The notes: generated from the sequence alone by a model not told the origin. A stretch of 64,000 nt of DNA from Caballeronia turbans (GCA_001544655.2 FCOD02000014.1:1-64000), one strand, 5' to 3'; positions 9,217 to 19,359 are shown, counted from the first letter of the stretch. Numbers and translations: made by a program.

Positions 9217-10638
9217 ATGCGCAACAAGTTCGCCGTCTTCTGGATATGGCTTTGCCTGCTTCCGCTCGCATTCGACTTGAAGGGCGTGGAGATGGCGAAC
9301 AGGACGGTCGATATTCTGCTCACCGTGACGTCGATGGGCGCCGCCTGTGCGATTCTCCTGATCGCGCCGCGCTTCGCACGCCGTTCGCGCATGCGCGCGC
9401 TCGTGACCTCGCTGTTTCTGCTCACGATCTTCGGCAGCGTCGCGACGCAATTGCTGCAGGGTAACGAAGCAGGCAACTACGCCCGCGTGATCCTGCCGTT
9501 CCTGCTGATGCTGCTCGGCTATTTCGTCGGCTGCCGTCCGTGGGATGCGCAACGTATCGAGCAGATCGAGCGCGCGTTGACCGGCGCGATGATCGCATCG
9601 CTCGTGTTCAGCGTCGGCTTCGATATCGCGATATCCGATGGAACCGGGAACGTGAGCATTCACGCCGTCCCGGTTACGTTCCTCTGTCTGCAGGGGCTGC
9701 TGCTGCACGAGTTCGTCTTCGCGCAGCGCATCACGAAGTTCGCCGCGCTGATCTTTCTCGCGACGCTCGTCATCGAGATTCTGTGCGCCACGCCCAGCCT
9801 GCTCGTCGGCACGGTGCTGCTCATCGCCTACGCGACGTGGCTCGCCGCGCCTTCGATCCGCCTGTTCTTCACCACCGGCCTGCGCGCGGTCGTGATCCTC
9901 GCGCTGCTCGGCGCAATGGCGGCCGCATCGGCGACGTTCTTCCCGACCGTCGCCCAGCAATGGGTGCAGTACATCCCGTTCGCGAAGGATGCGCCGCCCG
10001 CACGCGATCCGGTCGCGATCGCGCGTCTTGCTGAAATGAAGGATCAGGTCGATCAGACCACATCCTCGACGCTCTCGACGATGGTCGGCATGGGCTACGG
10101 ACACGACTATCGCTATTCGCCTTCGTACTTGCCCGATCTTGCTGGCCTGATCAGCGAGAAGGATTTTTACGCGATCAGAAAGTGGGCGGCCGGCCGCGAC
10201 TTCTGGGTCTATCAGTTCTTCGCGGGTGGTCTGCTGTTCGGCCTCGCGCTGCCGCTCGCCGTGCTGTGGGCGCTCTGGCGCGGCTCGATGGCCTACCGCG
10301 CGTGGCGGCATCGCGCGCCCGATGCGCCGCATCTGCCCGTGCTCGGGCGCGCGCTCTTCGTGCTCGCGGCGCTGCCCGCGACGTCGATCGGCGGCAATCC
10401 GCTCGGCGACCGCTTCTCGGGTGTCGTGTTCGGCGTCGCGCTCGGCCTCGTCGTCGCGTCGTATGCGCGCATCGCGCACACGATGCAGATCCGCGCCGCC
10501 GAAGCGGCGGGGCACCGGCCGCCGCCGCGGCCTCCGTGGTTCGGCACGCCGCCCGACATGCGCCCGCCCGGCGAGCCGCTACCGGAGATCCTGCCTGCGA
10601 ACCCGCCGCGCGCTTCCGGCACGCTGCCCTCGCGATAA
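9217..10638 (+). CDS. O-antigen polymerase/ligase-like membrane protein (candidate Wzy)
   Basis: 473-aa polytopic membrane protein with about ten hydrophobic segments. A longer hydrophilic loop at roughly residues 245-330 sits in the position where Wzy/WaaL proteins have their large periplasmic loop. The C-terminal 45 residues are proline-rich (RPPPRPPWFG), cytoplasmic and low-complexity. In an exopolysaccharide cluster with flippase, Wza and Wzc this protein is the best candidate for the repeat-unit polymerase. No strict catalytic motif exists in this family, so the call rests on topology and context. It stands alone on the plus strand and its start has only a weak ribosome-binding site. Confidence 0.65.
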   Translation: MRNKFAVFWIWLCLLPLAFDLKGVEMANRTVDILLTVTSMGAACAILLIAPRFARRSRMRALVTSLFLLTIFGSVATQLLQGNEAGNYARVILPFLLMLLGYFVGCRPWDAQRIEQIERALTGAMIASLVFSVGFDIAISDGTGNVSIHAVPVTFLCLQGLLLHEFVFAQRITKFAALIFLATLVIEILCATPSLLVGTVLLIAYATWLAAPSIRLFFTTGLRAVVILALLGAMAAASATFFPTVAQQWVQYIPFAKDAPPARDPVAIARLAEMKDQVDQTTSSTLSTMVGMGYGHDYRYSPSYLPDLAGLISEKDFYAIRKWAAGRDFWVYQFFAGGLLFGLALPLAVLWALWRGSMAYRAWRHRAPDAPHLPVLGRALFVLAALPATSIGGNPLGDRFSGVVFGVALGLVVASYARIAHTMQIRAAEAAGHRPPPRPPWFGTPPDMRPPGEPLPEILPANPPRASGTLPSR

Positions 10639-10649
10639 CGCGGTCACAT

Positions 10650-11108
10650 TCACTGCGCGGGCAGATGCGTCCTCAGATACGGCGCGAAGCCGTTCTGCAC
10701 GGAAATGATCTTTCTCGCGCAGTCGTCGAAATCGGAGCCTCGCGCGCGCTCGTCGCCATACATGCCCTTGCATTGCGCGAAGAGCGAGATGGTCGCGCCG
10801 TTGCCGTTCGCGATGCGCGTCGCCGAGAACACCGGCTTGCCGGTACCCGAAGGTATATCCGTTTCGATGGCGGCATCGTCGGCGCGTGTCAGGCGTTCCT
10901 TCGAATTCTGCTCGACGTAAGTCTTCGTCAGCTTCCAGGCCGCATCGCATTGCGCGGCGTCGCGGCACGCGACGGTCGCGTTGCGTTGCGCCGTATCGAG
11001 CGTCTGCTGCGAGAGCAGGAACGTACGTTCCTTCTGCTCCTCTTTTTCGACGGACGAGCAGGCGGTGAGGACAACCGAAGCGAGTGCGAGAGCGATGAGC
11101 TTTTTCAC
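10650..11108 (-). CDS. small predicted lipoprotein
   Basis: 152 aa from a GTG start. The N-terminus is a lipoprotein signal with KK at residues 2-3, a hydrophobic core and the lipobox LTAC, with Cys17 as the lipidation site. The mature part contains four further cysteines (ACRDAAQC, AQCKG, DDCAR) that could form disulfides in the periplasm. No family was recognised. Longer upstream frames were rejected because they bury the signal peptide. The gene converges with the polymerase-like gene and is divergent from the small secreted-protein gene. Confidence 0.75.
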   Translation of the reverse strand: MKKLIALALASVVLTACSSVEKEEQKERTFLLSQQTLDTAQRNATVACRDAAQCDAAWKLTKTYVEQNSKERLTRADDAAIETDIPSGTGKPVFSATRIANGNGATISLFAQCKGMYGDERARGSDFDDCARKIISVQNGFAPYLRTHLPAQ

Positions 11109-11319
11109 GGACGGACAGCCTAATAACCAGGTCGGACGGCGATTATAACGACGCCCGCTTTCGTCGCACGTAATACGCGGCTGCATTGCGTGCCGGCCGG
11201 CGTGAATGGCCGCTCGTGCAGGGTTTTTGGCGTTAGTGGCCGGCGGCGCGCAATATCCTGTGTTCATGCGTGCGCGGCTCGCCGCCAACGCACCCGACAA
11301 GCAAGCCCGGAGGAGACTC

Positions 11320-11622
11320 ATGAAACATGCGCTACGCACGGCGCTTTTGTCGCTGACCATGACCGCTCTTGTGCCATCGGCCGTGCAGGCAGGCGATGCC
11401 GCGGATCCATCGGCGACGGACAAGCTGCTCGCGCAGCAGAACGGATATGTGGGTAATCCCGCGGGCGGCGCGCGGCTGCGTCCGAGCCGACCCAAGGCCG
11501 ACGCGCGGGCGATGATGATGCCGAAAAGCGCGGCCGCGGCGCTCTATCCGGCGCCCGCGGGCCTGAATCCGCCAGCGGCGAATGCCGCGCGATCGCGCGA
11601 CATCTACAAGTCGCCTTACTGA
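11320..11622 (+). CDS. small secreted protein of unknown function
   Basis: 100 aa. Residues 1-24 form a Sec signal peptide that would be cleaved after SAVQA. The mature part is alanine/proline-rich and has no recognised domain. The ATG at 11320 is preceded by AGGAG with good spacing, which makes this a credible gene despite its size. Its stop is about 25 bp from the convergent 3' end of the Wzc-like kinase gene. It may be an accessory periplasmic protein, but nothing in the sequence proves a link with polysaccharide export. Confidence 0.7.
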   Translation: MKHALRTALLSLTMTALVPSAVQAGDAADPSATDKLLAQQNGYVGNPAGGARLRPSRPKADARAMMMPKSAAAALYPAPAGLNPPAANAARSRDIYKSPY

Positions 11623-11646
11623 AGATCCGCAGGCCCGAGCGGGCTT

Positions 11647-13875
11647 TCACTCCGCGATGCTTTCGTAGCCGTAGTAGCCGGCGTACGTGCTGCCCATCAA
11701 TATCTTCGATTGCGGAACGTCGGTGAGCAGAACGCCCTTCATGTGCACGCCGCCGTGATACAGGCGCTTCATCGTTTCGCCGATCTCCTGCACCTGATTC
11801 TTGCCGTGCCGCACGACGAGCAGGCTCGTGCCCGCGTGCCTGCCGACCACCGTCGCGTCGGTCACCGCGAGCACCGGCGGCGTGTCGATGACCACGAGAT
11901 CGTAGTGCTGCTTCAGTTCGGCGAGCATTTCACCGAGGCGGTCGCTCGCAAGCAGCTCCGCCGGATGAGACGGCAGCGAGCCCTTCGGGATCAGATCGAC
12001 GCCGGGCAGCACGTCGTGAAGGATCGTGCTCATCACGTCGGCGCCCATCAGCACGTCGGAAAGACCGGGCGAGTGGCGCACGCCGAAGTGCGAGTGAATG
12101 TCGCCGCGGCGCATGTCGGCGTCGATCAGCAGCACGCGCTTTCTCGTCGAGGCGACGAGCGTCGCGAGATTCGCCGACATGAACGACTTGCCCGCTTCCG
12201 GACGCGAGCCCGTCAGCATCACGACGTTGTTGCGCGCATCGGAAAGCTGCAATTGCAGCGACGTGCGCAGGCTGCGGATGCCTTCGACCGCCGCGTCTTC
12301 CGGCGCTTGCGCGGCGAGCACGTGCAGCCCCTCGCGGCGCATGCCGACCTGGCGCTGCAGACGAAGCTGCTGCGTGCTGCGCGGCACGATCGCGAAGACG
12401 CGCGTGCCCAGTTGCCGTTCGATGTCTTCCGGACGCTCGACGCCGCCAAACAGCGCCTTGCGGACGAATGCGACGATGATGCCGAGCACGAGTCCAATCG
12501 CCGTCGAGATCAGGATCACGAGCGCGCGTTTCGGACGCACGGGATCGTCGGCGACCTGTGCGAGGTAGACGATGCGCACGTTGCTCACCTGCCCCGCCTT
12601 CGCGATGCGCAGTTGCTGCACGCTGTTGAGCAGGTTCGTGTAGAGCTCGCTGTTCGCGCGCACGTCGCGCGTGTAGCGCAGCGCGGTCTGCTCGGTATCG
12701 GGCAGCGTCGACACGTTCTTGCCGAGGCGCGTCTGCGCGGCGGTGAGCGCGGCGATCTGCGCATCGAGCGCCTGGACCGACGGATGATTCGCCGTGAAGC
12801 GCAGCGACAGCTCCGCGCGCTGTTGCTGCAAGTCCGAGAGCTTCGTCTTGTTATCGACGATCTGTTGCAGCAGAAGCCGGCTTTCCTCGGAGAGATCCAC
12901 CGACCCTTGCTTGTTGCGAAACGCGCTGTAGCGCTGCTCGGCTTCGTCGAGCCGCTTCTTCACGACCGGCAGTTGCTGTTCCAGAAACGCGAGCGTGTGC
13001 TCGGCTTCGGCCGAGCGCTTCTGCGTATCCTGCTCCACATAGCGGTTCGCGATGTTATTGACGATCGCGGCGATTTCCTTCGGATTACTACCTTCCAGAG
13101 ACACGCCGATGATGCCCGATTGCAATGCGGTCTCCGCCACGGTGAGACGCTTTTGCAGACGGTCGATGGTCGTGAGCGTCGAGAAGCGCTGCAAGTCGAA
13201 CTGCACGCCGGGCTTGCTCGTGAGCTTGTCGACCTTGAGCGTGATGGGGCCTTGCGGCGTCATGCCGGAGGCTTCCTGGCCGACATGGCCGGTGAGAATT
13301 CCCAGGCCGTCCGGGTCCTGCAACACGTATGCGCCGCGTTCACCGGCGACGAGCGTGAACTTTCTGTCGTAGAGCGTCTTCGGCGTGTCGAAGCGCGGCA
13401 CGTCGATCTCTTCGTCGCCCCATGCAAAGCGCGACAGATATCCCGATGGAACCGGCTTGTTCAGCATCGAGAATACGTTGCCGACGAGCTTGCCGACGAC
13501 CGGAAACGAACGCGGCGACGCGCTGATGTCGAGATGCATGCGCCGCACCGTGTCGTCGATGAAGAGGCGCGAGCGCAACAACTCGATCTGCGCGGCGGTG
13601 ATGGATTTCGTATCGGTGAGCTGCGGCACGACGGCCTGCGCCGCATTGGCGCTGGCGCTCGGCTTGTTGCCGCTGGCCTCGTCGACCTGGATCATCGCGT
13701 CCGCCTTGTAGGTCGGCGGCGCGAGGTAGGCGTAGGCGGTTCCGAGCGCGACCACGGCGAGCATGACGAACGTCACGAGCTTCCAGTTGCGCATCACCGC
13801 GGCCAGATAATCGGACAGCCGCAACTCGTCGGCTGTCGATACGTCCGTATACCGCGTATCAAAGTTCATCGCCAT
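11647..13875 (-). CDS. wzc: polysaccharide co-polymerase and tyrosine autokinase, Wzc/BceF type
   Basis: 742 aa. It has an N-terminal Wzz-type chain-length domain with a first membrane segment at about residues 32-50, a long periplasmic coiled-coil region, and a second membrane segment near residue 460. The cytoplasmic BY-kinase domain has Walker A TGSRPEAGKS (555-564), Walker A' LLIDAD (582-587) and Walker B LVVIDTPP. Tyrosines 731, 734, 735 and 737 in the last twelve residues form the autophosphorylation cluster. It regulates polymer length and export with the outer-membrane Wza. No low-molecular-weight tyrosine phosphatase (Wzb/BceD) is seen next to it, unlike typical wza-wzb-wzc arrays. 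Start ATG 13875; ATG 13869 is an alternative. Confidence 0.93.
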   Translation of the reverse strand: MAMNFDTRYTDVSTADELRLSDYLAAVMRNWKLVTFVMLAVVALGTAYAYLAPPTYKADAMIQVDEASGNKPSASANAAQAVVPQLTDTKSITAAQIELLRSRLFIDDTVRRMHLDISASPRSFPVVGKLVGNVFSMLNKPVPSGYLSRFAWGDEEIDVPRFDTPKTLYDRKFTLVAGERGAYVLQDPDGLGILTGHVGQEASGMTPQGPITLKVDKLTSKPGVQFDLQRFSTLTTIDRLQKRLTVAETALQSGIIGVSLEGSNPKEIAAIVNNIANRYVEQDTQKRSAEAEHTLAFLEQQLPVVKKRLDEAEQRYSAFRNKQGSVDLSEESRLLLQQIVDNKTKLSDLQQQRAELSLRFTANHPSVQALDAQIAALTAAQTRLGKNVSTLPDTEQTALRYTRDVRANSELYTNLLNSVQQLRIAKAGQVSNVRIVYLAQVADDPVRPKRALVILISTAIGLVLGIIVAFVRKALFGGVERPEDIERQLGTRVFAIVPRSTQQLRLQRQVGMRREGLHVLAAQAPEDAAVEGIRSLRTSLQLQLSDARNNVVMLTGSRPEAGKSFMSANLATLVASTRKRVLLIDADMRRGDIHSHFGVRHSPGLSDVLMGADVMSTILHDVLPGVDLIPKGSLPSHPAELLASDRLGEMLAELKQHYDLVVIDTPPVLAVTDATVVGRHAGTSLLVVRHGKNQVQEIGETMKRLYHGGVHMKGVLLTDVPQSKILMGSTYAGYYGYESIAE

Positions 13876-13963
13876 GATCTCGCTCGCTTGTATTTTTTGA
13901 GTCGAACAATGATGCTCCGGCGCGCCCCCGCGCGCGCCGGTCAAACGCCTGCGGTCAATCCAC

Positions 13964-15151
13964 TTACTTCGTCAGCACGGCCGCCGTCAGACCCGCGTTG
14001 ATCGCCGGCAAGAGCAGGTTCAGCACGCGCGAGAAGCGGACGAGCCCGTTGTTGTCCACGTACACGACGTCATGCGGCTGCAGTTCGAAGTTGTTCGCGA
14101 GCAGCATCGATACCGGCGAACGCGCATCGAGCTTGTAGACCTCCGGGTTGTCCGTCTGGCCGTTGCGGATCACGTAAAGCTCGCGCGGGTCCGACGTTTC
14201 CGGATTGAAGCTGCCCGCCTGCGAGATCGCGTCCGAAAGCGTGAGCTTGCCGTTGCGCATCGGGATGACGGTGGCGGGCTTGGTCACTTCGCCCATCACG
14301 TAGACGCCGTTTTCGTCGCGCGAATCGACACGCAGCGCATCGCCCGGCCTGAGCATGATGTCCGACGGGCTGCGGCCCTTCGCCGTCATGCCGGCCATGT
14401 TGATGTTGTACGTGACGCCGTCGCGGATCAGCGTGACGCGGCTCTGGTCCGCCGTCGTCGCAAAGCCGCCCGCGCGCCCGATCGCCTCGGTGAGCGTCAT
14501 CGGAATGTCGTTGATCTGCTGCGCGCCCGGCGTGCGCACGTCGCCGTCGATATACACCTGCGACGCGCGGAACGACGCGACGCGCACCGTCACCTGCGGT
14601 TTCACGAACACCTTCGAGAGCTCCGAGTACAGCTCGCGCTGAACCTGCGTCTCGGTCTTGCCCGCGACATGCAGCGGACGGGTCACGTACGGGAACTGCA
14701 GATTGCCGTCCGCATCGACGACGAAGCCGGGTGCCGCATCCGAGGTGCGCGTCTGCTGCGCAGGCTGGCCGAGTGCCGCGACGAGCTCGGGGTGATCCCA
14801 CACCGTGATCTGCAGCACGTCGCCGACGCCCAGCTTGTACGGCGCCGGCTTGCCGTAGAGCGAAGCGTTCGGATCGGTCGCGGCCGAAGGCTGCGCGGTG
14901 CGCATCTTCTTCACGAGCGCGGCGTCGATCGTCGTGATCGGAATGTTGGTCGTGGTGGCCGGATCACCTTGATCGTTCGACGTCTCGACGAGCGCGGCCG
15001 GCTTTTCCATGTGCATGCCCGGCGCGAGCCCGCAACCCGTCAGGATCACGGAGATGGAAGCTGCCGCAGCCAGGCTCGTGAGGCGGAAGATACGCGACAC
15101 GTTGGTGTTGGCGGCCATGGAGGTGGTGCCCGGTTGTTGTTGATTGTGCAT
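13964..15151 (-). CDS. wza: outer-membrane polysaccharide export lipoprotein, Wza family
   Basis: 395 aa. A lipoprotein signal ends at ILTGC with Cys40. It is followed by a polysaccharide-export (Poly_export) domain beginning YKLGVGDVLQITVWDHPEL and then SLBB-type repeats (DGDVRTPGAQQI, VMGEVTKPATVI). The C-terminal hydrophobic helix would form the outer-membrane pore. It exports the polymer across the outer membrane in a complex with Wzc. The start at 15151 is supported by AGGGGACG just upstream. The gene lies 17 bp downstream of the WcaJ-like gene and 88 bp upstream of wzc, as one operon. Confidence 0.95.
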   Translation of the reverse strand: MHNQQQPGTTSMAANTNVSRIFRLTSLAAAASISVILTGCGLAPGMHMEKPAALVETSNDQGDPATTTNIPITTIDAALVKKMRTAQPSAATDPNASLYGKPAPYKLGVGDVLQITVWDHPELVAALGQPAQQTRTSDAAPGFVVDADGNLQFPYVTRPLHVAGKTETQVQRELYSELSKVFVKPQVTVRVASFRASQVYIDGDVRTPGAQQINDIPMTLTEAIGRAGGFATTADQSRVTLIRDGVTYNINMAGMTAKGRSPSDIMLRPGDALRVDSRDENGVYVMGEVTKPATVIPMRNGKLTLSDAISQAGSFNPETSDPRELYVIRNGQTDNPEVYKLDARSPVSMLLANNFELQPHDVVYVDNNGLVRFSRVLNLLLPAINAGLTAAVLTK

Positions 15152-15168
15152 AATGGTCGTCCCCTGCA

Positions 15169-16548
15169 TCAGTAAGCGTTGGTGTGGCGTAGTCCCTTGA
15201 AGATCGTTGCGGCAATGATTCTCATATCGAGTCCGAACGACCAGTTACCCAGGTAGTACAAATCGTGAGCGACGCGTCCTTCCATCTTTTCGATCCGATC
15301 CGTTTCTCCACGAAAACCGTTGACCTGGGCCCAGCCGGTGATGCCTGGCTTGATCCGGTAACGATGGATGTACCCCGATACGACCTTCTGATACAGGTCG
15401 TCATGTTCAAGCGCGTGTGGACGCGGGCCCACGACCGACATGTCGCCACGCAGAACGTTGAAGAACTGCGGTAGCTCATCGAGGCTGGTGCGGCGCAGGA
15501 ATGCCCCGACACGGGTCACGCGCGGATCGCCGCGCGTGGCCTGGCGGAGCACCCCGGCCTGTTCCGTGTGCATGCGCATCGAACGGAACTTGTAGATGGT
15601 GAAGACGCGGCCATCCGCGCCCTTGCGGCGTTGCCGGAAAAGCACGGGCCCGCGCGAAGTCAGCTTGATCGCGAGCGCGATGCAGATCAGCGCCGGCGAA
15701 ACGGCGATGATCGCGCCGAGCGCGAACGCGCGGTCGAAGAGTTCCTTCTGCAACTGCGCGGACGCCGACAGCGGCGACGCGACCAGATTGATCGCGGGCT
15801 CGCCGAGGAGATCGGTCACGCCGCTTTCGAAGAGCGCAAGGCTGCGCACATCCGGAATGAAGCGCACATTGAGCAGATCGTCGCGGAATTCGTTCACGAA
15901 GCGCAGGATCGTGCGCTCTTCGGAAAGCGGCAGCGCGAGCCACACCTCGTGCACGTTCTGCGTGCGCACGAAGTTGACGAATTCGTCGAAGTCGTCGTAC
16001 ACCGGCAGGCGCGTGTTGAGCCGTGCCTTGGCCGGCGCCGCATTGAACGCGGCGCGCATGCGAAAGCCCGCGTCCGGCGAGCGCTCGATCTTGCGCAGGA
16101 TCGAATCGCAATGCCTGCCGCAACCGACGATCGCCACCTGTTGAAGGTTCAGGCCGGCGTGGCGCATGTGCGCGAGGATCGCGTGCGTGATGAGACGCCC
16201 GGCGATCATGAGGCCGCCGGACATCGCGGTCCAGTAGGCGAACCAGAGGCGCGACACGTAGTCGAGTCGATGCAGGGAGAACATGAGCGCGAGCGCGCAG
16301 CCCTGCACGACGAGCCAGCCGAGCGAGACCTGGCACGCGAGCTGAAGCTTGCTGCGGCCGCGCCACGACTGGTAGACGCCGAAACCAGGAAAGAGCGCGA
16401 GCGAGAACGCCGCCGCGAATGCGACGAACGCCACCGAATAGGTGTGAGCCTCGATGTACTCGAACCTGATTTGCGACGCCACTGCCGCGCCGCCGACGAT
16501 CATCACGACGTCGAACAGGCGCGCGAGCAATCCCTGTAAATCGCGCAT
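15169..16548 (-). CDS. undecaprenyl-phosphate glucose phosphotransferase, WcaJ/BceB type
   Basis: 459-aa initiating transferase of the poly-prenyl-phosphate hexose-1-phosphate family. It has four N-terminal membrane segments, a CoA-binding-like middle region (VAIVGCGRH at about 135-145), and a C-terminal bacterial sugar-transferase domain. In that domain are [32 protein letters not shown] and [12 protein letters not shown], all hallmarks. It loads glucose-1-P (most often) on undecaprenyl phosphate and starts the exopolysaccharide repeat. It lies between manC and wza. In Burkholderia the cepacian enzyme BceB has the same order of domains. Confidence 0.93.
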   Translation of the reverse strand: MRDLQGLLARLFDVVMIVGGAAVASQIRFEYIEAHTYSVAFVAFAAAFSLALFPGFGVYQSWRGRSKLQLACQVSLGWLVVQGCALALMFSLHRLDYVSRLWFAYWTAMSGGLMIAGRLITHAILAHMRHAGLNLQQVAIVGCGRHCDSILRKIERSPDAGFRMRAAFNAAPAKARLNTRLPVYDDFDEFVNFVRTQNVHEVWLALPLSEERTILRFVNEFRDDLLNVRFIPDVRSLALFESGVTDLLGEPAINLVASPLSASAQLQKELFDRAFALGAIIAVSPALICIALAIKLTSRGPVLFRQRRKGADGRVFTIYKFRSMRMHTEQAGVLRQATRGDPRVTRVGAFLRRTSLDELPQFFNVLRGDMSVVGPRPHALEHDDLYQKVVSGYIHRYRIKPGITGWAQVNGFRGETDRIEKMEGRVAHDLYYLGNWSFGLDMRIIAATIFKGLRHTNAY

Positions 16549-16685
16549 GTTGTTTTCCCCGAACGCAATCAGCCCTTAACCGCCCTCTTCAGTCTCCTCC
16601 TCGCGTCGCGCCCGTCTTTGTCGAATGAAAGCCGTTGCAAAGAAGTCGGTCGCATCAACCCGTCATGCCATCGCCCGCCGAGCGC

Positions 16686-18215
16686 TCAATGGCGCCCGTA
16701 GGTGTCGTCGAAGCGCACGATGTCGTCTTCGCCGAGATAGCTCCCCGACTGCACCTCGATGATCTCGAGCGGCACCTTGCCCGGGTTCTCCAGACGATGC
16801 CGCACACCGAGCGGAATGAACGTCGATTCGTTCTCGCTCAGCAAGAACTGCTCTTCACCGCGCGTCACGAGCGCCGTGCCGCACACGACGATCCAGTGCT
16901 CCGCGCGATGGTGATGCATCTGCAACGACAGCTTCGAACCCGGCGACACCACGATGCGCTTCACCTGAAAGCGCTCGCCGTGCTCGATCGAATCGTAGAA
17001 GCCCCACGGACGGCGCACCTTGCGATGCGTGTCCGCTTCGGGCGCATGCTGCTCGCGGATGCGCGCAACGAGCCCCTTGATGTCCTGCACGCGCGAACGG
17101 TCCGCGACGAGCACGGCGTCGTCCGTCTCGACGACGATCACGTTGGTCGTGCCGACACACGCGACGAGCCGTCCGCCTTCGGAGCGCGCATAGCTCGATG
17201 TCGCGCCTTCGAACACGACACGACCGCTCGCGACGTTGCCGGACTCGTCCTTGTCCATCGCGTCCCACACGGCGTCCCACGAGCCGAGATCCGACCAGCC
17301 CGCGACGAGCGGCACGACGATGCCGTCGCACGGCTTCGTCGGCGTACCGATGTGTTCCATCACGGCATAGTCGATCGAGTCGGACGGCGCGCGGCCGAAT
17401 TGCGCGGCCTGCGGACGGAAGAACTTGCCGTCGTCCTCGCCTTCCTTCGCGGCGGCCGAGCAAGCCGCGTACATATCGGCGTTGAGCTTCCCGAGTGCCG
17501 CGAGCCACACGCTCGCGCGCACGATGAAGATGCCGCTGTTCCACCAGTACGTGCCCGCCGCGACATATTGGGCGGCGAGCTCGGCCGCGGGCTTCTCGAC
17601 GAAGCGATCGATCTCGTGCGCGCCATCGTCGAGCGCGTCGCCCAGACGGATGTAGCCGAAGCCGGTGTCGGGGCGCGTCGGCGGAATGCCGAGCGTCGCG
17701 ATCACGCCGCGCTCCGCATGCTCCGCCGCGATCGCGATCGCGCGATGCAGCGCGGGAATGTCGGCGATCGAGTGATCGGCCGGCATCGCGACCATGATCG
17801 CGTCCTCGCCGTCCTTCACCGCGGCGAGCGCCGCGAGCGTGAGCGCGGGCGCGGTGTCGCGGCGCGCCGGCTCGACGATGATGCGTGCGTCGACGCCGCT
17901 TTCGCGCGTCTGCTCTTCCGTCGTGAAACGATGCTCCTCGCCGCACACGATGATCGGCTCGCCATCCACCCTGAAGTCGCCCGCAAAGCCTTTCAGCCGC
18001 GAAACCGTGGCCTGCAACAACGAGTCGTGACCGATGACGCCGATCAGCTGCTTCGGGAACTGTTCACGCGACATCGGCCACAGGCGCGTGCCCGAGCCGC
18101 CGGCGAGGATCACAGGAACGAGGCGGCGGCACGGCCCGGCCAGTCCGGCCAGGCTCGCCTCGACACCCGCTGCTCCCTGCTCCACCTCACCCTTCGTGCG
18201 TGCTTCATTCGTCAT
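16686..18215 (-). CDS. manC: mannose-1-phosphate guanylyltransferase / mannose-6-phosphate isomerase
   Basis: 509-aa bifunctional enzyme. The N-terminal nucleotidyltransferase has GGSGTRLWP (39-47) and FPKQL (53-57). The C-terminal type II phosphomannose isomerase is a cupin with RPWGFYDSI, the histidine cluster SLQMHHHRAEHW and a late glutamate segment EIIEVQSGSYLGEDDI. It makes GDP-mannose from Man-1-P plus GTP and Man-6-P from Fru-6-P. AGGAG lies 8 bp upstream of the ATG at 18215. It heads the minus-strand operon manC > wcaJ-like > wza > wzc. With the phosphomannomutase at 0.4-1.8 kb it completes GDP-mannose synthesis. Confidence 0.95.
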   Translation of the reverse strand: MTNEARTKGEVEQGAAGVEASLAGLAGPCRRLVPVILAGGSGTRLWPMSREQFPKQLIGVIGHDSLLQATVSRLKGFAGDFRVDGEPIIVCGEEHRFTTEEQTRESGVDARIIVEPARRDTAPALTLAALAAVKDGEDAIMVAMPADHSIADIPALHRAIAIAAEHAERGVIATLGIPPTRPDTGFGYIRLGDALDDGAHEIDRFVEKPAAELAAQYVAAGTYWWNSGIFIVRASVWLAALGKLNADMYAACSAAAKEGEDDGKFFRPQAAQFGRAPSDSIDYAVMEHIGTPTKPCDGIVVPLVAGWSDLGSWDAVWDAMDKDESGNVASGRVVFEGATSSYARSEGGRLVACVGTTNVIVVETDDAVLVADRSRVQDIKGLVARIREQHAPEADTHRKVRRPWGFYDSIEHGERFQVKRIVVSPGSKLSLQMHHHRAEHWIVVCGTALVTRGEEQFLLSENESTFIPLGVRHRLENPGKVPLEIIEVQSGSYLGEDDIVRFDDTYGRH

Positions 18216-18360
18216 AGAGGACTCTCCTGCCTGCAAATTCGTTCGAACGGCAATGCCGTCCGGGAAATGATTAAGTGCCGGACCGATCGGGTCCGGCCAA
18301 ACATCCGACGCTTTACGCCATAGTCGGCGTCAGCGCGGCCCACGTCACACTTCGCGCGGG

Positions 18361-19359
18361 TCAGCCGTTCGCCTCGCGCCTGCTCTGCATCCGGTATTCC
18401 GTCGGAGAGATCAGAAGACGCTTGCGGAAAATCTTCGCGAGCCTGTCGCCGTTGCCCATGCCGCTTCTGCGCGCGATCTTGTCGACCGGCAGTTCCGAAT
18501 CCGTCAGAAGCGCGCAGGTCACGGCGAGGCGCGCCTGCAGCAAATAATCGGATGGCGTGATGCCCATCTCGATCTTGAAGCGGCGCAAAAAGTTGCGCTC
18601 GCTCATCGCGGCCACCTGCGCCGCATCGACGACCGAAATCGGCCGTTCGCAGTTGTCCTGCAGCCAGCGCGCCGCCGCTCGGATCTTGTCGCCCGCGGAC
18701 GCCGCGCCGCTGTCGCCGAGAATCGACACGAGCTTCGCGGCGGAGCCGGGCATCAGGCGCTCGGCGACGCTGCGTGACACGTCGATGCCCAGGTCGCGCT
18801 TCACGATCAGGAGCGCGCCCTTCATGGATTCGTAGCGGTCGCCCGCGTCGCCCTGCTGCTCGTCGCGCACGAGATGCATGGCGTTGCCCAAGCGCGCCTG
18901 CGCGTCCTGCGCCTGGCCGATGCCCGCCGCGTCGAGCACCTTGCGGCCCTCGGAAATGGGGCGCACGACCGTCGTCTTGGACTGCACGCGGCGCAGCCAT
19001 TCGATGATGCGATCGTCCTTCGCGGCGTCGTCGGCGCCGCGGCCGCCCGCGACGAAGAGCGCATCGAAGCCGCCGTAATGACGCGCGTCCAGGCCGTCCG
19101 TCCACACGCGCACCGACGACGAGCACGCCACGTTGCCGCCCTCGACAGACAGGAACCGCACGTCATAGCTGCAGTCCGGCCGGGACTTCACCGACGCGAA
19201 CTCGTTCGCCATGTGGAAGACCTCCGCGACGATCCCCGCGCCGAGCAGGGAAAAACCGTCGAACAGCAGGATCGCGATCTGGCGGACCTCGGTCTGCGAC
19301 GTTTTCGTCGCGGGAGGCGTCCAACCCATGACGGCGGGTTCTAGAGTGGCGTAAGGCAT
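18361..19359 (-). CDS. GlxA-type transcriptional regulator (DJ-1/PfpI domain plus AraC HTH)
   Basis: About 332 aa. Residues ~25-190 form a DJ-1/PfpI glutamine-amidotransferase-like sensor domain (AILLFDGFSLLGAG, FDALFVAGGRGADD). Residues ~225-325 form an AraC-family DNA-binding domain with two helix-turn-helix motifs (AAMSERNFLRRFK and the conserved GMGNGDRLAKIFRKR). The nucleophile-elbow cysteine of true DJ-1 enzymes is not evident, so a ligand-sensing role is more likely. The ATG at 19359 has AGAGG six bases upstream. It is paralogous to the regulator at 21.3-22.4 kb and lies next to manC, so control of exopolysaccharide genes is plausible but inferred. Confidence 0.88.
   Translation of the reverse strand: MPYATLEPAVMGWTPPATKTSQTEVRQIAILLFDGFSLLGAGIVAEVFHMANEFASVKSRPDCSYDVRFLSVEGGNVACSSSVRVWTDGLDARHYGGFDALFVAGGRGADDAAKDDRIIEWLRRVQSKTTVVRPISEGRKVLDAAGIGQAQDAQARLGNAMHLVRDEQQGDAGDRYESMKGALLIVKRDLGIDVSRSVAERLMPGSAAKLVSILGDSGAASAGDKIRAAARWLQDNCERPISVVDAAQVAAMSERNFLRRFKIEMGITPSDYLLQARLAVTCALLTDSELPVDKIARRSGMGNGDRLAKIFRKRLLISPTEYRMQSRREANG

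Noticed and set aside
11633-11644. Small GCCC/GGGC hairpin between the secreted-protein gene and wzc
   Set aside because: The stem is only 4 bp with a 4-nt loop; too weak to call a terminator.
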